A stretch of 64,000 nucleotides of DNA from an uncultured Sphingomonadaceae bacterium (lineage in GTDB: Bacteria; Pseudomonadota; Alphaproteobacteria; Sphingomonadales; Sphingomonadaceae). The position numbers and the translations under genes were made by a program. The notes beneath the pieces are model-generated. The model saw only the letters and a list, made by a program, of their open reading frames with translations, did not search any database and was not told where the DNA came from. The stretch spans positions 372,001 to 436,000 of the forward strand of contig CANLSQ010000001.1 in NCBI GenBank assembly GCA_947493955.1, in the 5' to 3' direction. Shown here in pieces: positions 41,599 through 50,522 of this stretch (position 1 is the stretch's first letter; every line of letters starts with the position of its first letter).

Positions 41599-43146
41599 TC
41601 ATTGCAAGGATTTTTCGCACTCATACACCAAGCGCTCATTTGTCTGCATTGGCAGCTCTGTTCGGATCGCTTTCACCATTTCGGCTATTTCGGAAAGAGC
41701 CTGTTCGTCGCTGGTACAGGCGCGGTTGCCATATTGCTTGCGAATTTCCCTTGCCTTGTTCATCGCGGCCAGGCCGAGCAGATAACGTTCGGTCGTGAAC
41801 TCTGCACTGGCCGGATCGAAGCTGCTGATCGTTACCGTCTGTTCCTCATTGGGCACAAAGATCCGTGACCATTTTTCACCATCACGGCCATATTGAGTGC
41901 GACCATTGACACAGCCGCCTTCTGTCCAGTCTATGTCCAGCGTGTCGGCCTGCGAAACTGTGATCCGGCTGCGTTCGGTGTTGAGTCGGCATTGGTATTT
42001 TCCGGTTGTTGCCACAACGGTGCCACCATTATTCCCGTTTTCGCTTGGCAGCTGTTCTTTCAGCGCTGCGGCCACGCGATCATCAATTTCGTTGAAGGCT
42101 GGGCGTGAAAGGAACACGATGATCGCCCCTACCAGCAACAAAGCCGCTCCGCCTGCTGTCCCTATGGCGGGCGTGCGCTTGTCCTGGATCATCAGATAAC
42201 CCACGCCGCCAACCGCGACCAATGAGAGCACGAGCATCAGTGCGGCAATTGCCATCCGGTTCTCACGCTCGGTAATGATATCCTGCGAAATGGTAGTGCG
42301 CAGTTTTGCCTCGGCCTGTTGGCGTTTCGCCAATTCGGCTTTTCGTGCCGCCTCTATTTTCGCGCGGGCGGCTGCTTCTCGCCGCTGTTCCTGGAGGCTG
42401 ATGTCCGCGGCCGATCGGCAGGGCGTTGCGGTCATGCCGACTTTGACTCCAGCCTTGCGCAGAAATGACAGGATTTCCCGACTGGACACAGCAAAACCGA
42501 ATTCTGCGTCATTGCCGTCAGACAAGGATCCAAAGCTGTTTGCACCCAGTATTCGGCCACAATTGTCTATCAATGGTCCACCGCTATTGCCGCTGGCTAT
42601 TGGTGCGGTGTGCAGGATCGTATCAAACTGTTTGGTGGAACGTCCGCCGGATACGGAACCACGGGTTTTCACCGGTGACATCGGGTTCACCAGGTCATCA
42701 AGGTTCAACCCCTGGGCCCGATCAACCGATCCGGGATACCCGACAGCAACGACATTCGCTCCATCTGCAACCGGACCACTAAAAACAGTCATTGGCGGCA
42801 ATCGCCCGCCGTCCTGCAGCTGAATAAGCGCAAGGTCATTGCCCGGAGAGTAGGCGATCACTTTCCCGCCATAGCTCGTGCCGCCCTGGGACGGGACGAT
42901 ACCTATAACAACAGATCTTTCCTGCCGGGCAATCTCGACGACATGGGCGTTGGTGACGATCTTGTCCGGCGCGACAGCAAAACCGCTGCCATGGCCGACA
43001 AACGCAACCTTGTCGCCGTCCGTGGCCGCTAAGACAACTCGCACGACTGACCGGCTGGCCGCCGCGATATCGGCTGGATCGGCATGGGCTGGGGCCGCAA
43101 ATAGCATTGAAACGGCAAGAGCAAGAAAAGCGAGAAAACGGTTCAT
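41599..43146 (-). CDS. trypsin-like serine protease with membrane segments
   Basis: A 515-residue protein with a signal peptide (about residues 1-22, MNRFLAFLALAVSMLFAAPAHA). The trypsin/DegP-type catalytic triad is visible: H68 in TNAHVVE, D104 in GNDLALIQL, and S188 in IASGNSGGPLIDN. After the protease domain comes a charged coiled-coil stretch (about 245-285, ISLQEQRREAAARAKIEAAR), then two hydrophobic segments (MAIAALMLVLSLVAVGGVGY and AIGTAGGAALLLVGAIIVFL) and a C-terminal domain with several cysteines. The PDZ domain expected of DegP is not obvious. It is probably a membrane-anchored periplasmic protease. Confidence 0.88.
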   Translation of the reverse strand: MNRFLAFLALAVSMLFAAPAHADPADIAAASRSVVRVVLAATDGDKVAFVGHGSGFAVAPDKIVTNAHVVEIARQERSVVIGIVPSQGGTSYGGKVIAYSPGNDLALIQLQDGGRLPPMTVFSGPVADGANVVAVGYPGSVDRAQGLNLDDLVNPMSPVKTRGSVSGGRSTKQFDTILHTAPIASGNSGGPLIDNCGRILGANSFGSLSDGNDAEFGFAVSSREILSFLRKAGVKVGMTATPCRSAADISLQEQRREAAARAKIEAARKAELAKRQQAEAKLRTTISQDIITERENRMAIAALMLVLSLVAVGGVGYLMIQDKRTPAIGTAGGAALLLVGAIIVFLSRPAFNEIDDRVAAALKEQLPSENGNNGGTVVATTGKYQCRLNTERSRITVSQADTLDIDWTEGGCVNGRTQYGRDGEKWSRIFVPNEEQTVTISSFDPASAEFTTERYLLGLAAMNKAREIRKQYGNRACTSDEQALSEIAEMVKAIRTELPMQTNERLVYECEKSLQ

Positions 43147-43164
43147 CGGTGAGCCTTATGGTGT

Positions 43165-43248
43165 TTTGTACTCCGCACTTGATGCGGAGCCCAGAGTGGA
43201 TGCAGCGCTACCATTACCCCCCGCTCCGCATCAAGTGCGGAGCACAAA
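43165..43248. repeat. paired REP-like hairpin element
   Basis: Two 26-nt arms, 43165-43190 and 43223-43248, are inverted copies of each other with one mismatch. Each arm is itself a hairpin: CTCCGCA-CTTGA-TGCGGAG. A 32-nt spacer separates them. The structure is like a REP/BIME unit and occupies the 122-nt gap between the protease gene and priA. A related but single hairpin is at 47006. It could act as transcript stabiliser, terminator or gyrase target. Confidence 0.8.
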
Positions 43249-43268
43249 CTAGTGATATTTTCCATGAT

Positions 43269-45458
43269 TCAAACAAAACTATAGGGGTCGACGTCAACGC
43301 CAACCCTTACGCCACGCGGCCATTCGAGTTTTTCCAGCCATTCACGCATGATTTCCTGCAACTCGACCGAGCGATGGGTGTGGATTAACAGCCTATGGCG
43401 GTGACGGCCGCGTAACATGGCGAGCGGGGCAGGGGCGGGGCCATAAACAGCGAAGCCCTCCGCCTTGGGCGCGGTTTGACCAATCAGCCGCGCTGTTTCC
43501 ATCGCTTCTGCATTATCCTCGGAAGAGATGATAATCGCGGCCAGCCGGGAAAAAGGCGGTGCCGCAGCGGCGCGGCGGGATTCAGTTTCGGCGGCATAAA
43601 AACCATCTCTGTCGCCTTTTATCAGCGCCTGAATCACCGGCGCGCCGGGCATGCGCGTCTGAACATAGACATGACCGGGTTTCTCCGCTCTGCCCGCCCG
43701 GCCTGCGACTTGTGCAATCTGCTGGAAACTGCGTTCCGCTGCGCGCAAGTCACCGCCCTCCAGACCGATATCCGCATCAACAACACCGACCAATGTCAGA
43801 TTGGGAAAATGATAGCCCTTGGTCACTAACTGTGTGCCAACGACGATATCTATCGCACTGGCCTCCATCTGCGCGACAAACTCCCCGGCCTTGGCAGGCG
43901 ACCAGATGGTGTCCGACGTGACAATGGCCGTTCGCGCCTGCGGGAACAGCATTTTAACTTCGTCGCAAATACGCTCTACCCCGGGACCGCAGGCAACCAG
44001 TGAATCTTCATCGCCGCATTCCGGGCATTTTTCTGGCTGCGGCATGACATGACCGCAATGATGGCAAGCCAGGCGTTTGGTCAGCCGGTGTTCGACCATC
44101 CACGCTGTGCAGTTCGGACAATTGATCCGATGGCCGCAGGTTCTGCATAGCGTCAGCGGTGCAAAGCCACGCCTATTGAGAAACAACAATGATTGTTCTT
44201 TCTTGCCAAGGTTATCCTCAAGCGCGTTGATCAGCGTCGGCGCCAGCCACGACCCACGCGCTGGGATATCCTGGGTAAGATCTAACGCTTCTATTTCGGG
44301 CAAAGTTGCCGTGCCAAAGCGGGCGGGCAATTCGAGCAACTGATAATTGCCTTGCTCGACCTGATGCCGGCTCTCAATAGCCGGTGTTGCAGAGGCCAGC
44401 ACAACCGGAATCTTCTCATGTAGTCCGCGCATAACCGCGACATCACGAGCGTGATAACGCACGCCATCTTCCTGTTTGAAACTGACTTCATGCGCCTCGT
44501 CGACGATGATCAGGCCGAGATTCTTATAGGGCAGAAATAACGCGGACCGTGCGCCGACGACTACTTTCGCATCACCATCGGCCAAAGCTCGCCAGTTTTT
44601 CTTGCGATCAGATTGCTTAAGGCCGCTATGCCAGGCGACTGGTTCAGCACCAAAACGCGCCTTGAAACGGTCCAAAAAAGGTTCGGTAAGTGCAATTTCG
44701 GGGAGTAGAACCAATGTCTGTTTATCTTGGCGCAACGCTTCTGCAACGGCCTCGAAATAGACCTCGGTTTTACCAGAGCCGGTAACGCCGTCGAGCAAAT
44801 AGGGTTGGAACGCGGCGTCCTGCACGGCGCTGACCAAGATATCGCTAACCTCGGTCTGATCATCGCTGAGATCGACCTTGGCAAAATTCGGATCAGGTTG
44901 CTTGATATCGGCAAAGGCCGATACTTCATGACGATCCAGCACGCCTGTTTTTTCAAGCCCCCTTATGACCGCGACAGACACATTTGCTTTGAAAGCCAGT
45001 TCGCTGATCGTGCCCTGTACATCAACCAGCTTTTCGAGCGCCTGTTCGCGTTGTGGGGTCATCCTGTCCGGAACATTGCCGTTGAGTCGATATTCGATGA
45101 TCGGGCGATTGTCGGCAAAGGCCGCGCCACTTGAAAGGACCATGCGCAACACCGAGGCTGGCGCAGCAAAATAGTAACGCGCGGTCCATTCAATTAATCG
45201 CCTCAGCGGTGCGGAAAGTGGCGGGACGTCACGCAGTTCCAGCAAGGGACGCAGTTTCTTTGCATCAATCTCGTCAACGGGAAAGCTCTCTGCTTCCCAC
45301 ACCACGCCGGGTAATTTGCGTGGGCCCAGCGGCGCCATTACGATAGAGCCCGGACGAGCATCCATGCCTTCGGGTATTCGATAATCGAGCGGCCCCAGCG
45401 CGGCGTTGAGCAATAGCACTCTGGCCCGATCTTTGGCAGGATCATGGATACGATTCAT
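43269..45458 (-). CDS. priA: primosomal protein N' (replication restart helicase)
   Basis: PriA is the 3'-5' helicase that rebuilds replication forks after collapse. The product is 729 residues, full length. Motif I is LDGVTGSGKTEVYF, and the Walker B DEAH motif is LIIVDEAHEVSFKQED. Two zinc-binding clusters follow: CRTCGHRINCPNCTAW and CHHCGHVMPQPEKCPECGDE, eight cysteines in the standard order. The helicase C-terminal RIC-type motifs QIAQVAGRAGRAEKPGHVYV are present. It diverges from the DUF4197 gene at 45535 and is followed by the hairpin repeat. Confidence 0.97.
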   Translation of the reverse strand: MNRIHDPAKDRARVLLLNAALGPLDYRIPEGMDARPGSIVMAPLGPRKLPGVVWEAESFPVDEIDAKKLRPLLELRDVPPLSAPLRRLIEWTARYYFAAPASVLRMVLSSGAAFADNRPIIEYRLNGNVPDRMTPQREQALEKLVDVQGTISELAFKANVSVAVIRGLEKTGVLDRHEVSAFADIKQPDPNFAKVDLSDDQTEVSDILVSAVQDAAFQPYLLDGVTGSGKTEVYFEAVAEALRQDKQTLVLLPEIALTEPFLDRFKARFGAEPVAWHSGLKQSDRKKNWRALADGDAKVVVGARSALFLPYKNLGLIIVDEAHEVSFKQEDGVRYHARDVAVMRGLHEKIPVVLASATPAIESRHQVEQGNYQLLELPARFGTATLPEIEALDLTQDIPARGSWLAPTLINALEDNLGKKEQSLLFLNRRGFAPLTLCRTCGHRINCPNCTAWMVEHRLTKRLACHHCGHVMPQPEKCPECGDEDSLVACGPGVERICDEVKMLFPQARTAIVTSDTIWSPAKAGEFVAQMEASAIDIVVGTQLVTKGYHFPNLTLVGVVDADIGLEGGDLRAAERSFQQIAQVAGRAGRAEKPGHVYVQTRMPGAPVIQALIKGDRDGFYAAETESRRAAAAPPFSRLAAIIISSEDNAEAMETARLIGQTAPKAEGFAVYGPAPAPLAMLRGRHRHRLLIHTHRSVELQEIMREWLEKLEWPRGVRVGVDVDPYSFV

Positions 45459-45534
45459 CTGGTCCGTATAGGCATGGTTTGGGATCGCGTCACCAACTGC
45501 TATGCAGCGTATCTGGAATTAGGGGAGTAAGATC

Positions 45535-46209
45535 ATGACACATATCAATCGCCGCAATTTTCTGGCCGCAGGAGTTGCTGCCTCGGTGGTCGCGCTACCC
45601 GGCTGTGCCAGCTTGCCATCGCTGAGCCTGACCGAAGCGGTAAGGCGTCTTTTGACCTTGTCTTCGCAAAATGCCTTTGCTGAACTAATGCAACCCAACG
45701 GCTTTTTCGATAGCCAGATTGCTCGCATATCGGTGCCGGAAAGACTGGGCGGGACGCGCGTTACGAATATTGCCACCGCTCTTTTGAGATCCAAACCGAT
45801 TCAGAAACGTCTCCTCAAACAGGTTAACCGCGCGGCTGAGAAAGGGGCGGAACTGGCAGCGCCGATCATTGCTGACACCATTAGAGGTATGAGCATTGCG
45901 GATGCCGCCGCGATCATCAAAGGTGGGGACCGGGCCGCAACGGACCTGCTGCAGAGTCAGCTCGGTACATCGCTGGCGACCCAGATGCTGCCAGGTGTCA
46001 GCAAGGGGCTAAACCTGTTCGACAATGAGATTATCAATCTTGTGCTTTCGCAGGTCAGTGATATCAATTTTGCAGATATTAGCGGGGATGTGACGGACAA
46101 GGTCAGTGATGCCATTTATCGGTCCATCGGCGCGCAGGAAGCGAAAATCAGGGCCAATCCGGAGGCTACCAATGATCCATTGCTGATTGGCGCGTTTGGT
46201 TTGACCTAA
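45535..46209 (+). CDS. DUF4197 family lipoprotein
   Basis: A 224-residue protein with RRNFLAAG near the N terminus and a lipobox, ALPGCASL, so it may be exported by Tat and lipidated at the cysteine (about residue 23). The rest is helical, LTEAVRRLLTLSSQNAFAEL and IADAAAIIKGGDRAATDLLQ, matching DUF4197 proteins of unknown function. The AGGGGAG ribosome site precedes the ATG. It is transcribed divergently from priA and codirectionally with the transaldolase gene 141 nt downstream. Confidence 0.85.
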   Translation: MTHINRRNFLAAGVAASVVALPGCASLPSLSLTEAVRRLLTLSSQNAFAELMQPNGFFDSQIARISVPERLGGTRVTNIATALLRSKPIQKRLLKQVNRAAEKGAELAAPIIADTIRGMSIADAAAIIKGGDRAATDLLQSQLGTSLATQMLPGVSKGLNLFDNEIINLVLSQVSDINFADISGDVTDKVSDAIYRSIGAQEAKIRANPEATNDPLLIGAFGLT

Positions 46210-46350
46210 AGCTGATTGGTTCAGGCTTGGCCCACAGACTATCCACAGCTTTCTGCACAGCTTGACCGCACGGCTGGTTTCGCGTCTCTAGGAAAGATAT
46301 TAGGCGACTCGCTATCGTCACCACCATATCCGCATCGGGAGCCGGAAATT

Positions 46351-47004
46351 ATGAAATTTTTTGTTGATACTGCTGATACCTCTGAAATTGCTGATTTGGC
46401 CGCCACGGGAATGGTTGATGGCGTCACCACCAACCCGTCGCTGATCAAGAAATCCGGCCGTGATATCATGGAAGTGACCAAAGAGATTTGCGGTCTGACT
46501 GACGGTCCGGTCTCTGCAGAAGTCGTTGCACTCGATCATGAAACGATGATGAAAGAGGCAGAAGTACTGCGCAAAATCGCGGACAATGTCTGTATCAAGG
46601 TGCCGCTGACCATTGACGGGCTGAAAACCTGCAAGTCGCTGACCAGCGATGGAACGATGGTCAATGTGACACTGTGCTTCTCTGCCAATCAGGCGCTACT
46701 GGCAGCGAAAGCGGGCGCAAGTTTTATTTCTCCCTTCGTTGGGCGCCATGATGACAATGGTTTTGATGGCATGAAGTTGATCGATGACATTCGGCTAATT
46801 TACGACAATTATGCTTTTGACACTGAAATCCTGGTCGCCTCTATCCGTCATCCTGTCCATGTTCTGGAATCTGCCCGAATTGGCGCAGATGTGGCGACTA
46901 TGCCTCCCAACGTTATTCGTGGATTGTTCAAGCATGTCCTGACAGACAAAGGTATCGAAGGCTTTCTAGCGGACTGGAAAGACACTGGTCAGAATATTGG
47001 ATAA
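46351..47004 (+). CDS. tal: transaldolase (TalC / fructose-6-phosphate aldolase type)
   Basis: A 217-residue small transaldolase of the pentose phosphate pathway (TalC/MipB class). [13 protein letters not shown] starts the protein, [11 protein letters not shown] follows, and the Schiff-base lysine is K83 in [12 protein letters not shown]. The end has [20 protein letters not shown]. The start at 46351 was chosen because it gives the usual family N terminus; a longer frame from 46216 has no family support. The 141-nt leader contains an imperfect DnaA-box-like CTATCCACA but nothing else notable. A hairpin follows the stop. Confidence 0.95.
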   Translation: MKFFVDTADTSEIADLAATGMVDGVTTNPSLIKKSGRDIMEVTKEICGLTDGPVSAEVVALDHETMMKEAEVLRKIADNVCIKVPLTIDGLKTCKSLTSDGTMVNVTLCFSANQALLAAKAGASFISPFVGRHDDNGFDGMKLIDDIRLIYDNYAFDTEILVASIRHPVHVLESARIGADVATMPPNVIRGLFKHVLTDKGIEGFLADWKDTGQNIG

Positions 47005-47005
47005 T

Positions 47006-47038
47006 ATTTGTACTCTGCAACAGATGCAGAGTACAAAT
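47006..47038. terminator. hairpin between tal and the LpoA-like gene
   Basis: A perfect 14-bp stem, 47006-47019 and 47025-47038, with a 5-nt loop ACAGA, starts one base after the tal stop. The stem core TACTCTGCA resembles TACTCCGCA at 43169-43177, so it belongs to the same hairpin family. Lying between convergent genes, it probably acts as a bidirectional terminator; no T-run longer than three follows. Confidence 0.65.
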
Positions 47039-48267
47039 TAGAAACCCTTAGGTGCGGGGTCTACTACACTAAAGCTACCACTTCGGATTTCCTGTACTTC
47101 CAATGCGCGTTCGGAAATGCCGTTGCGGCGGAAGCGAAAGACTCCATCCAACCCGATGAACCCGCCGGAATCGGTCAGTTGCGCGATCGGGAAAGGTGTG
47201 CCCACCTTCCAGTTTTGCGCCACTTTCACAGTGAGCAGAACCGAGTCATATCCCAGGCTGGAAAGCCGGAAAGGCGCGCGGCCATAGCGACTGCGATACT
47301 TGTTGGCATATTGCCGATAGAGGGTGTCTGAAACACTGGCGAACCATGCACCGCGCATCGATGGTGATCCGGCAAGCTTGCTGCTTGTATTCCAAAGGTC
47401 GGTACCAAGAATTTTGGCGCTACCGCTTGCATTTTGCCGAATATAGGGTGCGGCCTTGATCGCCATGGTGCCGTTGTCGGCCAGTAAGACCGCGTCAAAG
47501 TCGCCATTTTGCGACAATTTCTTGGTGGCAGCTTCTACAGATTGAGAGTCGCGGTTGAAATTCTGGATCGAAACAACCGTTCCGCCGACATTTTTGACTG
47601 AGCGCAGCAATGTCGAAGACGCCCGTTGACCGTAAACCCCATTGGGGACCAAAGCGGCGAAACGGTTCATGCCTTTTGACTTGGCGTAGCTGACAACGCG
47701 ATTGATCGATTGCGACGGGATATGGCCGAGCAGGAAAACATTGTTTCCGGCAACTCCGGCATCATTGGAAAAGCTGAGAATCGGAACGCCCGCAGGCCGG
47801 GCGATATTGGCGGTCGCTACGACATTATCGCTCAGCAAAGGTCCAATGATAAGTTTATTGCCATCCGCAACGGCTTTACGGGCAGCAGCAGTAATGCCCT
47901 TGGCTGTATCGTAGCTGGTCATGCGGATATTCTGTGCTTTGGTGTCGAGCAGAGCAATTGTTGTCGCGTTGGCCAGGGATTGCCCGACACCGGCATTTTT
48001 ACCGGATAGGGGAACCAGCAGTGCAATACGATGGTGTTTTTGATCTTGCGGCAATTCACCGGTGACCGGTGGCGGCGTTGGTGTCGGTCTTGTCGGACGC
48101 TCACCGCCGCGCGGTACTACGGATTCGCAGCCTGCCAGGAAAATGATCCCGGCGAGCCCAGCATATTTCAGAAGGCTGCGGCGTCCTTCGCGGACAGGTG
48201 CGGATGTGATCCGGGGGGATGTTTTTTCATCCTGTCCTATATGCAAATTATCTGTCATGGCGTTCAT
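47038..48267 (-). CDS. penicillin-binding protein activator-like lipoprotein (LpoA/YraM C-domain)
   Basis: A 409-residue exported protein. The lipobox is FLAGC with C47 after a twin-arginine-containing start (EGRRSLLKYAG, 28-38). The mature protein has a Pro/Thr-rich linker and a periplasmic binding protein fold: RIALLVPLSGKNAGVGQSLA, then LIIGPLLSDNV, then PILSFSNDAG, then RFAALVPNGVYGQRA. This resembles the C-terminal half of LpoA/YraM, the outer membrane activator of PBP1A. Position next to rsmI and yraN supports that, as in E. coli. It begins 48267 with GGGAG upstream. The 3' end may share the hairpin at 47006. Confidence 0.85.
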   Translation of the reverse strand: MNAMTDNLHIGQDEKTSPRITSAPVREGRRSLLKYAGLAGIIFLAGCESVVPRGGERPTRPTPTPPPVTGELPQDQKHHRIALLVPLSGKNAGVGQSLANATTIALLDTKAQNIRMTSYDTAKGITAAARKAVADGNKLIIGPLLSDNVVATANIARPAGVPILSFSNDAGVAGNNVFLLGHIPSQSINRVVSYAKSKGMNRFAALVPNGVYGQRASSTLLRSVKNVGGTVVSIQNFNRDSQSVEAATKKLSQNGDFDAVLLADNGTMAIKAAPYIRQNASGSAKILGTDLWNTSSKLAGSPSMRGAWFASVSDTLYRQYANKYRSRYGRAPFRLSSLGYDSVLLTVKVAQNWKVGTPFPIAQLTDSGGFIGLDGVFRFRRNGISERALEVQEIRSGSFSVVDPAPKGF

Positions 48268-48268
48268 T

Positions 48269-49108
48269 ATGTCTGCTCCCATTGAACATGGCCTGTATAT
48301 CGTCGCTACACCAATCGGCAACCTCGGAGATTTGTCGCAGCGAGCTGAAAAAATCCTTGGAATCGCTGACCTTATCTTAGTGGAAGATTCAAGAGTAACC
48401 GGCAAGCTTTTGAATCATATTGGTAAAAAGGGGAAAATGAAGGTCTATAATGACCATAAGGGAGAGCAGGAGCGGCAGGAAATTTTGGCTGCTATAGGAT
48501 GTAAAATTGTCGCACTTGTGAGTGATGCGGGGACACCGCTGATCTCCGATCCCGGTTACAAGCTTGTTCGAGACGCGCGGGCGCAAGGTGCGCATGTCAC
48601 GACAGTGCCGGGTCCAAGTGCGGTTATTGCTGCGCTGACCTTGTCCGGATTGCCTAGCGATCGGTTTTTGTTTGAGGGTTTTTTACCTAGCAAGATGAAA
48701 GCGCGGGGCGAGGCGTTGACGGAGTTGAAACCGATCAAGGCGACGCTGGTCTTCTACGAGAACGGGTCTCGGCTTGGCGCCATGCTGGCGGATGCGTTTG
48801 ATAGATTGGGAGAACGTCAAGCCGCTGTCGTTCGCGAGATTACCAAGAAGTTTGAGGAAACGGTCACCGGAAGCCTGCAAGAATTAGCAGGCCGCTATGC
48901 CGATGAAAAACCAAAAGGCGAGATTGTCGTAGTCATTGGACCACCGGGTGCTGCGGAGCCGGTGAGTAGCGCGGATATCGAGGAAGCGTTGCGCTCTGCA
49001 TTGCGGCGGCTTCCTGCTTCGAAGGCGGCGGGAGAAGTGGCGCGCACTTATGGAGTTGATCGGAAAGAGCTTTATGAAATGGCAACCCGCTGGAAAGCGG
49101 AAGCATAG
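48269..49108 (+). CDS. rsmI: 16S rRNA 2'-O-ribose C1402 methyltransferase
   Basis: RsmI methylates C1402 in the decoding centre of 16S rRNA. The start at 48269 gives 279 residues beginning MSAPIEHGLYIVATPIGNLG; an ATG at 48257 is possible but less usual. The SAM-methylase motifs are LILVEDSRVTGKLLNH, ALVSDAGTPLISDPGYKLV and TVPGPSAVIAALTLSGLPSD, with FEGFLPSKMKAR. The start codon is one base from that of the divergent LpoA-like gene. It is followed two bases later by yraN. Confidence 0.96.
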   Translation: MSAPIEHGLYIVATPIGNLGDLSQRAEKILGIADLILVEDSRVTGKLLNHIGKKGKMKVYNDHKGEQERQEILAAIGCKIVALVSDAGTPLISDPGYKLVRDARAQGAHVTTVPGPSAVIAALTLSGLPSDRFLFEGFLPSKMKARGEALTELKPIKATLVFYENGSRLGAMLADAFDRLGERQAAVVREITKKFEETVTGSLQELAGRYADEKPKGEIVVVIGPPGAAEPVSSADIEEALRSALRRLPASKAAGEVARTYGVDRKELYEMATRWKAEA

Positions 49109-49110
49109 GA

Positions 49111-49479
49111 ATGAAACATCCTGCTGCGAAAAGGGAGCGCGCCGAACAGCAGGGACGACGCGCGGAGAGCGTCGCCGCAGGCTGGTTACGACTGCATGGC
49201 TGGCGTATACTGGCCCGGCGCGTTCGGACGTCGCGCGGCGAGGTGGATCTGATCGCAAAACGAGGCGGGTTAGTAGCATTTGTTGAGGTGAAAGCACGGA
49301 CAAAAGCGAAAGATCTGGAGACCGCGATTGATCACCATCGGCTAAAACGGGTCGCTGCCGCGGCAGAAATTCTCTATTCGGAATATTGCCAAAATGGCGA
49401 AGACGCGCGGATTGATGTAATTTTGGTTGCACCGCGCCGTCTGCCGACCCATTTACCCAATGTCTGGCACGGGTTTTGA
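49111..49479 (+). CDS. yraN: UPF0102 / YraN family nuclease-like protein
   Basis: A 122-residue protein of the YraN family, which has a restriction-endonuclease-like fold. RGRRAESVAAGWLRLHGWRIL-type start is followed by GEVDLIAKRGGLVAFVEVKAR, which holds the conserved E-x-D...E-V-K catalytic-like residues, then KRVAAAAEILYSEYC. The precise role is unknown; the family is linked to rsmI and gshB by gene order. The ATG at 49111 is two bases after the rsmI stop and has AGGA across the junction. Confidence 0.92.
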   Translation: MKHPAAKRERAEQQGRRAESVAAGWLRLHGWRILARRVRTSRGEVDLIAKRGGLVAFVEVKARTKAKDLETAIDHHRLKRVAAAAEILYSEYCQNGEDARIDVILVAPRRLPTHLPNVWHGF

Positions 49480-49516
49480 TCCCGCCGTGACCCCAATGAC
49501 CTGAGAAAGCGCTCTT

Positions 49517-50464
49517 ATGACTTTGAAAATTGCCGTGCAAATGGACCCCATGGAAACCGTCAATATCGGCGGGGACAGCAGCTTCGCACTGATGATTGCC
49601 GCACAGAAACGCGGTCACAAACTCTATCATTATGATGTCAAAGACCTGACCTATCTGGCGGGCCGTCTGACTACGCTGGCACATCCGGTAAAGGTCCAAC
49701 AAGTGCACGGTGACCATTATGAGTTTGGTGAACAGGTAAGGTTGGACCTCGGCAGCGATATCGATGTCGTGTTGATGCGGCAGGACCCGCCTTTTGATGT
49801 CGGCTATATCACGGCAACCCACCTGCTGGAGCGGATCGAAGGTGAGACGCTGGTCGTCAACAATCCGGTATCTGTCCGCAATGCACCTGAAAAAGTCTAT
49901 GTGCTGGACTATGCCAAATATATGCCACCTACATTGGTCACCCGTAACATAGATGAAATCCGCGCCTTTCAGGAGAAGCATGGCGGTATTGTCGTGAAAC
50001 CATTGCACGGTAATGGTGGCAAAGCGATTTTCCTGATTCCTGAAGATGGTAGTAATTTGAGTGCTTTAATTGAAGTATTTAATCAAACTTGGCCAGAACC
50101 ACATATGATCCAGCCCTTCCTTCCCGAGGTCCAGGATGGCGACAAACGCATCGTTCTGGTTGACGGTGAAGTGGCAGGTGCAATCAACCGCAAGCCCGGC
50201 AAGGGCGAGTTCCGCTCCAATCTTGCACAGGGCGGCTATGCAGAAGCGGCAGATTTAACTGATCGTGAAAAGGAAATTTGCGCAGCGATGGGGCCGGATT
50301 TGAAACGGCTGGGGCTACTTTTTGTCGGTATAGATGTGATTGGCGGAAAATGGCTGACGGAGATTAACGTGACATCCCCGACAGGAATTGTGGCCATCGA
50401 CAAGTTTAATGGCACTGACACATCAGGGATGATCTGGGATGCGATAGAGCGGCGTTTGACCTGA
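49517..50464 (+). CDS. gshB: glutathione synthetase
   Basis: GshB adds glycine to gamma-glutamylcysteine with ATP. The product is 315 residues, normal for the bacterial family. MTLKIAVQMDPMETVNIGGD starts it; DVVLMRQDPPFDVGYI and the ATP-grasp segments VVKPLHGNGGKAIFLI and RIVLVDGEVAGAINRKPGKG follow, ending in EINVTSPTGIVAIDKF, with the metal-binding asparagine. It is 37 nt after yraN in the same direction and so ends the rsmI-yraN-gshB unit. It converges with the sensor kinase gene. Confidence 0.97.
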   Translation: MTLKIAVQMDPMETVNIGGDSSFALMIAAQKRGHKLYHYDVKDLTYLAGRLTTLAHPVKVQQVHGDHYEFGEQVRLDLGSDIDVVLMRQDPPFDVGYITATHLLERIEGETLVVNNPVSVRNAPEKVYVLDYAKYMPPTLVTRNIDEIRAFQEKHGGIVVKPLHGNGGKAIFLIPEDGSNLSALIEVFNQTWPEPHMIQPFLPEVQDGDKRIVLVDGEVAGAINRKPGKGEFRSNLAQGGYAEAADLTDREKEICAAMGPDLKRLGLLFVGIDVIGGKWLTEINVTSPTGIVAIDKFNGTDTSGMIWDAIERRLT

Positions 50465-50522
50465 ATTGAGAATGTTCGTTTCATTCCAGAGCGGAGGCTG
50501 GGATGATCGGTAACTGATAAGT

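Noticed and set aside
46243-46252. CTATCCACA DnaA-box-like sequence in the tal leader
   Set aside because: It is a single imperfect copy with no cluster of further boxes and no dnaA or dnaN nearby, so it does not support an origin.
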